A DNA stretch of 64,000 nt from Pseudomonadota bacterium (GTDB lineage Bacteria; Desulfobacterota; Desulfovibrionia; Desulfovibrionales; Desulfovibrionaceae), in the NCBI GenBank assembly GCA_023419375.1, contig JAEZYD010000067.1, positions 62,001 to 126,000 of the forward strand, read 5' to 3'. Positions within the stretch are counted from its first letter, which is position 1, and each line of letters opens with the position of its first letter. Below are positions 59,725 through 64,000 of this stretch, piece by piece. The notes under the pieces are model-generated. The model saw only the letters and a program-made list of their open reading frames with translations. It was not told where the DNA came from and ran no database searches. The translations under genes were made by a program, and so were the position numbers.

Positions 59725-61219
59725 TCAACATGGCAGCGCTAAATTCAAGCAAAACAGTATAATGTTTAGCATGTTATCTGTTGATGCTGAAATCGACGGG
59801 GAATGCCATTGAAAAGCCTTCTGCCCTTCAACCTTGGCTTCATTGGCTGCAAGCTCGTCACTGGCCTTATACACGCTGTCGATATTCTTCTTCAGCGTGG
59901 CAAGGTCAAGCTTCTCCTGCATGGAAACGGAAGCAGGGTTCACATGAAGCTTGCGGGCTATCTTCAGGAACTCCCCTGTAAAGAAGTCCATTGCCGTCTT
60001 CAGTTCCCCAAGGGTTTGGGCCGATGCCTTAACGGCTTCAGCTTCCCCGCTGGTGATTGCCTTTTCTGCAAAGCCCTGCATGCCTTTGGTGTCCATGCCG
60101 TAGCGTTGCACAAGGTCGTCAGTGGTTGAAGAAAGCGATTCCAGCACTTCAGCAGGGGCTTGCTTGGTGGTTCCTGATTCAACTGTTTCTTGAACATGCT
60201 TCAGGAAGTCGAAGCCGTGTTCACTATGCAGGATGTCCCGACCTGTCACCCGGCCTGTGGTGCTGCCACGGGCAAGGATGTTCAAGGCATCATCAAGGTT
60301 GGCGGCTTTGCCGTCTCCTATGAGGTCTTTCAGGGTGCCGGGGTTTATCAAGCTGTCGGGCCTGAAGCTGTCCTTTGTGGCCTCGGTAGCCCATAAGGCG
60401 ATCTTGCGAGTAGCCCAGCCGCTTCATGTCTTCGACCTCTCCCATGATGGCGCTTGCGGCGTCCTGGGCATAGGCCACGCGGTCTGAGGGAATCTTGGTA
60501 TCCCGGCCGCCTAGCGGTGAAGTGAGGTCACGCTTCTGAGCAAGGATGTTTTCAATATTCTGGGCCTTCTGCTGTTCCAGGAGGTTTGCATTCTGGCTTT
60601 CCACGTCCTTGCTGTGGCGGGCTATGATGCCGTCAAGCAAGCGGGAAGTGGGGTGGTAGAAGTTTTGGGCAAGTTCAAGGGTGTCGCCGTATTTGTCTAA
60701 CCCTTGCTGCTGCATATACTGCTTACGTTGCTCTTGCGCCCAAGCCATGACCTTTTGCGGGTCACGCTCGTTTTTAATTTCGCTGGTGCTATAGGCATCC
60801 TCAAGCGAACCTGCAAACTGGCTGGCGTTGTTCTTGAGTATTTCGCCTTCAATGGCTTTCTTCACATGGGGCGAGAAGTTAAGAACATCAGGGTCAGCAA
60901 GCGCGGCCTGCCGGAATGCCTCAATGTTCTTTGTCATCTCTGGGTTTTCTGCGGCAAAGCGTTCGCCCGATGCGTGGTCTTCCAGTATCTTTCGGTCAAT
61001 ACGGGCTTCCCATGCTTTGTCTAAGGCTTTGTCGTAAGGGCGCAAGGCCTCTGCAAGACGCCCTGCATCTGTGCCAACAAAAGGGTCTCTATCAATGCGG
61101 TTGGGCTGCACTGGTATGTATGTGTGTACGCTGCTGCCGCCTTGCATGGCTGGCCTGAAGTTTACAACGCTCTCTAGCTTCTCCCGTATTGTTCGGGGTT
61201 CCTTGTTCCTGTTGTCCAT
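59725..61219 (-). pseudogene. Phage structural protein remnant, frameshifted
   Basis: Two adjoining reading frames make one broken gene: 61219-60293 (MDNRNKEPRTIREKLESVVN, residues typical of a phage internal virion or minor structural protein, highly charged and helical) and 60351-59725. The second frame can be read upstream (ATEATKDSFRPDSLINPG) to about 60400, so a single-base shift near 60400 joins them. It ends abruptly within ~110 bp of the tolQ gene, indicating a truncated 3' end. No other phage genes are seen. The exact protein family is not certain, so I call it phage-like. Confidence 0.6.
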
Positions 61220-61288
61220 GTGGTTCTGTCCTCTCTCATGCGGTGGTTAAAGGTGGATATTTCAAGCCCTCGGCCCATGATGAAGAAA

Positions 61289-61328
61289 GCCCCGCCTGCG
61301 TGGTCTTCATAACCAGCACAAGCGGGGC
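61289..61328 (-). terminator. Hairpin terminator upstream of the phage remnant
   Basis: GCCCCGC (61289-61295) with GCGGGGC (61322-61328), with an inner TGGT/ACCA stem (about 61301-61315). It is followed by TTTC in the minus reading and would stop transcription from the right. Confidence 0.6.
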
Positions 61329-61913
61329 AGCATGAGGGAGGGAGATATGGGAAAATGGGATTTGTGGACTATGGGTTTTTATTGTTTATTAATTATGGAT
61401 GATGATTTCTTTAGAGAACCTAAAGTAAATAGTCCATAATGATAAAACATAAAGAAAGAAACTTAATGAATATATTTAATCAATAAAACATTAAAATAAA
61501 CTTTATGTATTTAGATAAAGGGAGAAAGCTTTAGGGGAGTCTTTAAGTATTTTTCTTAGGGGAGCTTTAGAGTAATCTTTAGTTTCCCCCCTACCCCCCA
61601 AAGGGAAACCGAAAGAAGCCCCCTAGCCTCCCTCCGGTTGCAGCAGTTCACAAACCGCCGTCTTTTCTCCTATATTGTCACCTAATTCCAACTAGCTAAT
61701 TTCATTATCTTTTCAAGATATTTGAATCTGCATTTCAATCTGTATAACTAACTGAATTTATTCATTTATCATTAGACTAGAAATCCATAGGAGCTATCCA
61801 TATGGAGGGTCTTACCCCGTAGGGGAAAAGCTGAAGGTTTACGCTTGATGGTCTAAAGAGTGGTGATTGGTTGGCTGTGAATAAGCTGAGGAATGGGCGG
61901 GGAAAGACTTGCT

Positions 61914-62440
61914 CTTTCTCCGATAGGTGCAACTTAATTCCAATATACTGAAAATATTGAATTAGTTCATGGTTGAAGCCTCAGGGCAGAAAGCACGGCA
62001 AGCCGCTGCTTCTTCCGCCTAGTGGAGGGTAATTCCAATAGCCTAAATTTGCAGGAGAAAACCGCTTGGAAAACTTGCGGCGGCTTTGGGCACTCTCTCT
62101 ATGATGCAAGGTAATTCGGAGTGGCTTCTTCCGATTGATGCAAGGTAATTGCTAATAGGCTGAAATTGTTGAAAAGCCCTGTTCTGGGGCCTTTGCCGCT
62201 CTGGCCTGAATTTGGCGGCTCTTCTTCCGATAGGTGGAACCTATTTGCTAACTTGCTTGAATTATTCAAAATAGGCTGTTTGCCAACTTTGCCGCCCTGG
62301 CCTCAAGTGGGGCGCTCTTCTTCCGATTGATGGGCCATAATTCCAATATGCTGAAATTGTTGAAATAAGCTCCTTTGCGGTTGGTTTAGCCCCGGCGCAT
62401 GCTAGCGGCTCCTCTTCCTATATTGGAACCTAATTCCAAA
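61914..62440 (+). repeat. Degenerate tandem array with ~96-bp period
   Basis: Units begin with a CTTCTTCCG-like motif at 61914, 62009, 62125, 62221, 62317 and 62411, spaced 95, 116, 96, 96 and 94 bp, with an extra partial unit near 62093. The motif is followed about 8 nt later by a conserved TAATTCCAATA-like core, then GCTGAAATTGTTGAAA in some units, then a GC-rich tail with GGCGGCT. A further related unit may start near 61662 (TTCTCCTATATTGTCACC). Copies are diverged and contain no reading frame. Confidence 0.7.
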
Positions 62441-62617
62441 GCCCCGGTTTCCGCCATCTTCCGGCCCCAGCCAGCGGGGCTTTTTGCTGTCTTTTGCGGG
62501 TCAAAAGGGGTTAAGGCTGGCAATGGGTCGGGGCTGTGGATTTCGTGCGGAATTTGGGGGGAAAGCGGGGGGGATATGCCGTGCGCCTTTGTAATTTTGT
62601 AATCATAAATGTTCAGT

Positions 62618-63205
62618 TTAATAATTTGTTGCAATACCTAAAGCATAGCTGGGCTTTTTAGCATTTTCATCAAAAATAAAGATATTACCTAGATAAGCCT
62701 TTATTGTTCTATATGTAGTTGTATTTTTTCTTCCTATGCTTTTTATCCTAATCAAGATTGGATTTTTATTTATTTCATTTATATCAAAATTATTTTTATA
62801 GGATGTAGAAAAATATGCTACTAGTTTAATCACAGTGTCTAAATTGGAAGGGATGGGAAAATCAAGGTGCTCGTCTTTTTTTATGTTTGGTATATGTGCT
62901 GCCAGATTTGTGAATAATGCAGATTTGTATTCCTTAGAATTTTTCTGTGAGATGAAAATTACATAGTCATCTTCAATTTCTGAGTTAAAGCGCTTTTTTT
63001 CTAATTCTTTGTATGATAATTCAATATCAATATTGTTTTCCTTAATGAATTGTATTAAATAATCTAAAACACTTCTGTTTATTTCAAAATCAATCAATAC
63101 CTCGTTTGCGTTGTAATTCCCATTGTTGTAGAGAAGTGGGTTCACTTCTTTGGACCAGTCAACGGCAAAACTAAGGTGGACAGTTTCATTGGTTATGCCG
63201 CCCAT
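62618..63205 (-). pseudogene. AT-rich ORF fused to the IS end, probably 5'-truncated gene
   Basis: A 195-codon open frame that overlaps the transposase 3' end by 13 bp. Its first ~25 residues (MGGITNETVHLSFAVDWSKE) are encoded by the IS terminal sequence. The remainder (Asn/Lys/Ile-rich, YNANEVLIDFEINRSVLDYL) uses AT-rich codons unlike the region. No further Met is found, so the original start seems lost to the IS insertion. No family is recognised. It may still be translated as a fusion. Confidence 0.55.
63132..63149. repeat. Inverted repeat at the IS/AT-rich junction
   Basis: AGAAGTG-GGTT-CACTTCT (63132-63149) is a perfect 7-bp dyad. It lies close to where the IS-like sequence gives way to AT-rich DNA, and may mark the IS terminus or its target. 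Confidence 0.5.
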
Positions 63206-64000
63206 CTAGGGCTAATCAGAGGTGGCACTCCCTCTGGTTTGTACTGCTGATATATCTCCATCGGCTTTCGTCCGTCAAAGGTCTTATGCGGACGCCGGTT
63301 ATTGTAGAAGCCAAACCACCATGCCAGGATCCGGCAGAGCTCGCTCCCTGTCTTTATCTCCAGCAAATACAGGCATTCATATTTCAGAGAACGCCAGAGA
63401 CGTTCGATCATCACGTTATCCATCCAGCGGCCTCGGCCATCCATTGAGATGCGTGCTCCGGCCTTCCTGAGCGTCTTCGTAAACTCGTAGCTCGTAAACT
63501 GAGAACCCTGATCCGTATTGAAGATTTCTGGTACGCCGTAGCGAGTTATTGCATCTTCCAGGGCGGCCACACAGAAATCAGCATCCATGGTGTTCGACAC
63601 GCGCCAGGAGAGCACCGCTCGGCTATGCCAGTCCATAATTGCCACAAGATACAAGAAACCGCGCCGCATCGGAATATATGTGATGTCGGCACACCACACC
63701 TGGTTTGGCCTTGTGATCGCCTTGCCCCGCAGCAAGTACGGATACGTCTTGTGCTGCGGATGGGGCTGGCTTGTCTTCGGCTTCTGGTAAACCGCCATCA
63801 GGCCCATTTTGCGCATGAGCCGTCGCACGCGATTACGCCCAATTAGATGCCCTTCATCACGCAGAAGGTTGCGCATTTGCCGGGAACCGAAGAACGGCAA
63901 CTCCAGAAACAATTCATCTATGCGCTTCATGAGCACCAAATTGTACGCGGACTCACCGATCGGTTGGTAGTAGTACGTTGAGCGTTGCAGTTTGAGGATT
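63193..64000 (-). mobile_element. IS3-family DDE transposase (OrfB), 5' end beyond window
   Basis: At least 268 codons. The reading frame continues to the window edge (ILKLQRSTYYYQPIGESAYN in frame before the ATG at 63937-63939), so the true start and OrfA are outside. The HTH_21 segment (FFGSRQMRNLLRDEGHLIGRNRVRRLMRKMGL) precedes the integrase core, with catalytic Asp in WCADITYIP, Asp in FNTDQGSQFTS and Glu in NVMIERLWRSLKYECLY. FYNNRRPHKTFDGRKPMEIY is near the C-terminus. All catalytic residues are present, so the enzyme looks intact in the part seen. Confidence 0.93.

Larger units (their letters stand above)
61220..62617. other. 1.4-kb gene-free stretch
   Basis: No CDS in either strand is convincing. 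From 61330 to 61800 it is AT-rich with short direct repeats (TTAGGGGAG at 61531 and 61556). From about 61660 to 62440 it carries degenerate repeated motifs described separately. Composition resembles phage or plasmid intergenic DNA rather than the neighbouring chromosome. Confidence 0.6.

Noticed and set aside
61914..62440. CRISPR array
   Set aside because: The repeated blocks are diverged and about 96 bp apart, no repeat of 24-40 bp is conserved exactly, and no cas genes are present.
1..64000. tRNA or rRNA genes
   Set aside because: No cloverleaf with a GGTTCGA-type T-loop and no rRNA-like sequence was noticed on either strand by eye. A tRNAscan run would settle it.

Overview
The window reads as chromosome of a Desulfovibrio-type sulfate reducer, closest in flavour to the D. 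desulfuricans group. The grounds are a 16-heme c-type cytochrome with an Hmc-like membrane complex, a chemoreceptor with a c-type heme site (DcrA type), a tetraheme cytochrome, a tungsten/molybdenum aldehyde oxidoreductase operon, TAXI-TRAP transport and a full choline-degrading (cut) glycyl-radical microcompartment locus. Most genes are GC-rich. Two AT-rich patches near the right edge (about 61330-61800 and 62600-63150) stand out as foreign.

Left part (1-12.4 kb). A BASS-family transporter (TTG start, cut by the window edge) lies divergent from a sigma-54 activator. Downstream is a plus-strand operon at 2861-10262: TAXI-TRAP binding protein, fused TRAP permease, DapA/NAL-family lyase, PCC-domain protein, a 61-aa zinc ribbon, thioredoxin reductase, an atypical thioredoxin and an L-cysteine desulfidase. 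Two near-identical inverted repeats 21 bp apart lie upstream of it, and a predicted three-way-junction RNA precedes the trxB-like gene. ettA follows.

Middle (12.4-42 kb). There is a DUF4139 protein, an HxlR-controlled NmrA/SnoaL pair, a TetR-MFS pair with a palindromic operator inside its promoter, LysE-AraC, and moeA divergent from an operon at 21490-31517. That operon holds fdhD, a ydhY-like ferredoxin, a ydhV-like aldehyde oxidoreductase, a ydhW-like protein, HmcB/C/D/E-like subunits and a 16-heme cytochrome. It looks like an oxidoreductase wired to an Hmc-type transmembrane electron conduit. After a strong terminator come a NapH-like protein, metNIQ, a YgdI-type lipoprotein, an acyltransferase, an arsR-permease-thioredoxin cassette, a heme-containing chemoreceptor and a tetraheme cytochrome.

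Right part (42.8-58 kb, minus strand) is the cut locus, read from high to low coordinates. In order it holds tandem-BMC shell, a Cys-less aldehyde dehydrogenase homologue, CutC, CutD, BMC with a Rho-N/SAP-like tail, aldehyde dehydrogenase CutF, BMC-H, PduL, EutJ, a PduM/Eut-type protein, EutN, BMC-T, a Cys/His-rich protein, BMC-H, PduS, PduT-like BMC-T, PduU/EutS and EutP/PduV. CutC/D cleave choline to trimethylamine and acetaldehyde. CutF and PduL would take acetaldehyde to acetyl-CoA and acetyl phosphate. The usual alcohol dehydrogenase and a choline importer are not in the window.

Beyond lies a tolQ/tolR (exbB/exbD) pair without partners, a frameshifted phage gene, a 1.4-kb gene-free stretch with a degenerate array of about 96-bp repeats, a 5'-truncated AT-rich gene and an IS3-family transposase running off the edge.
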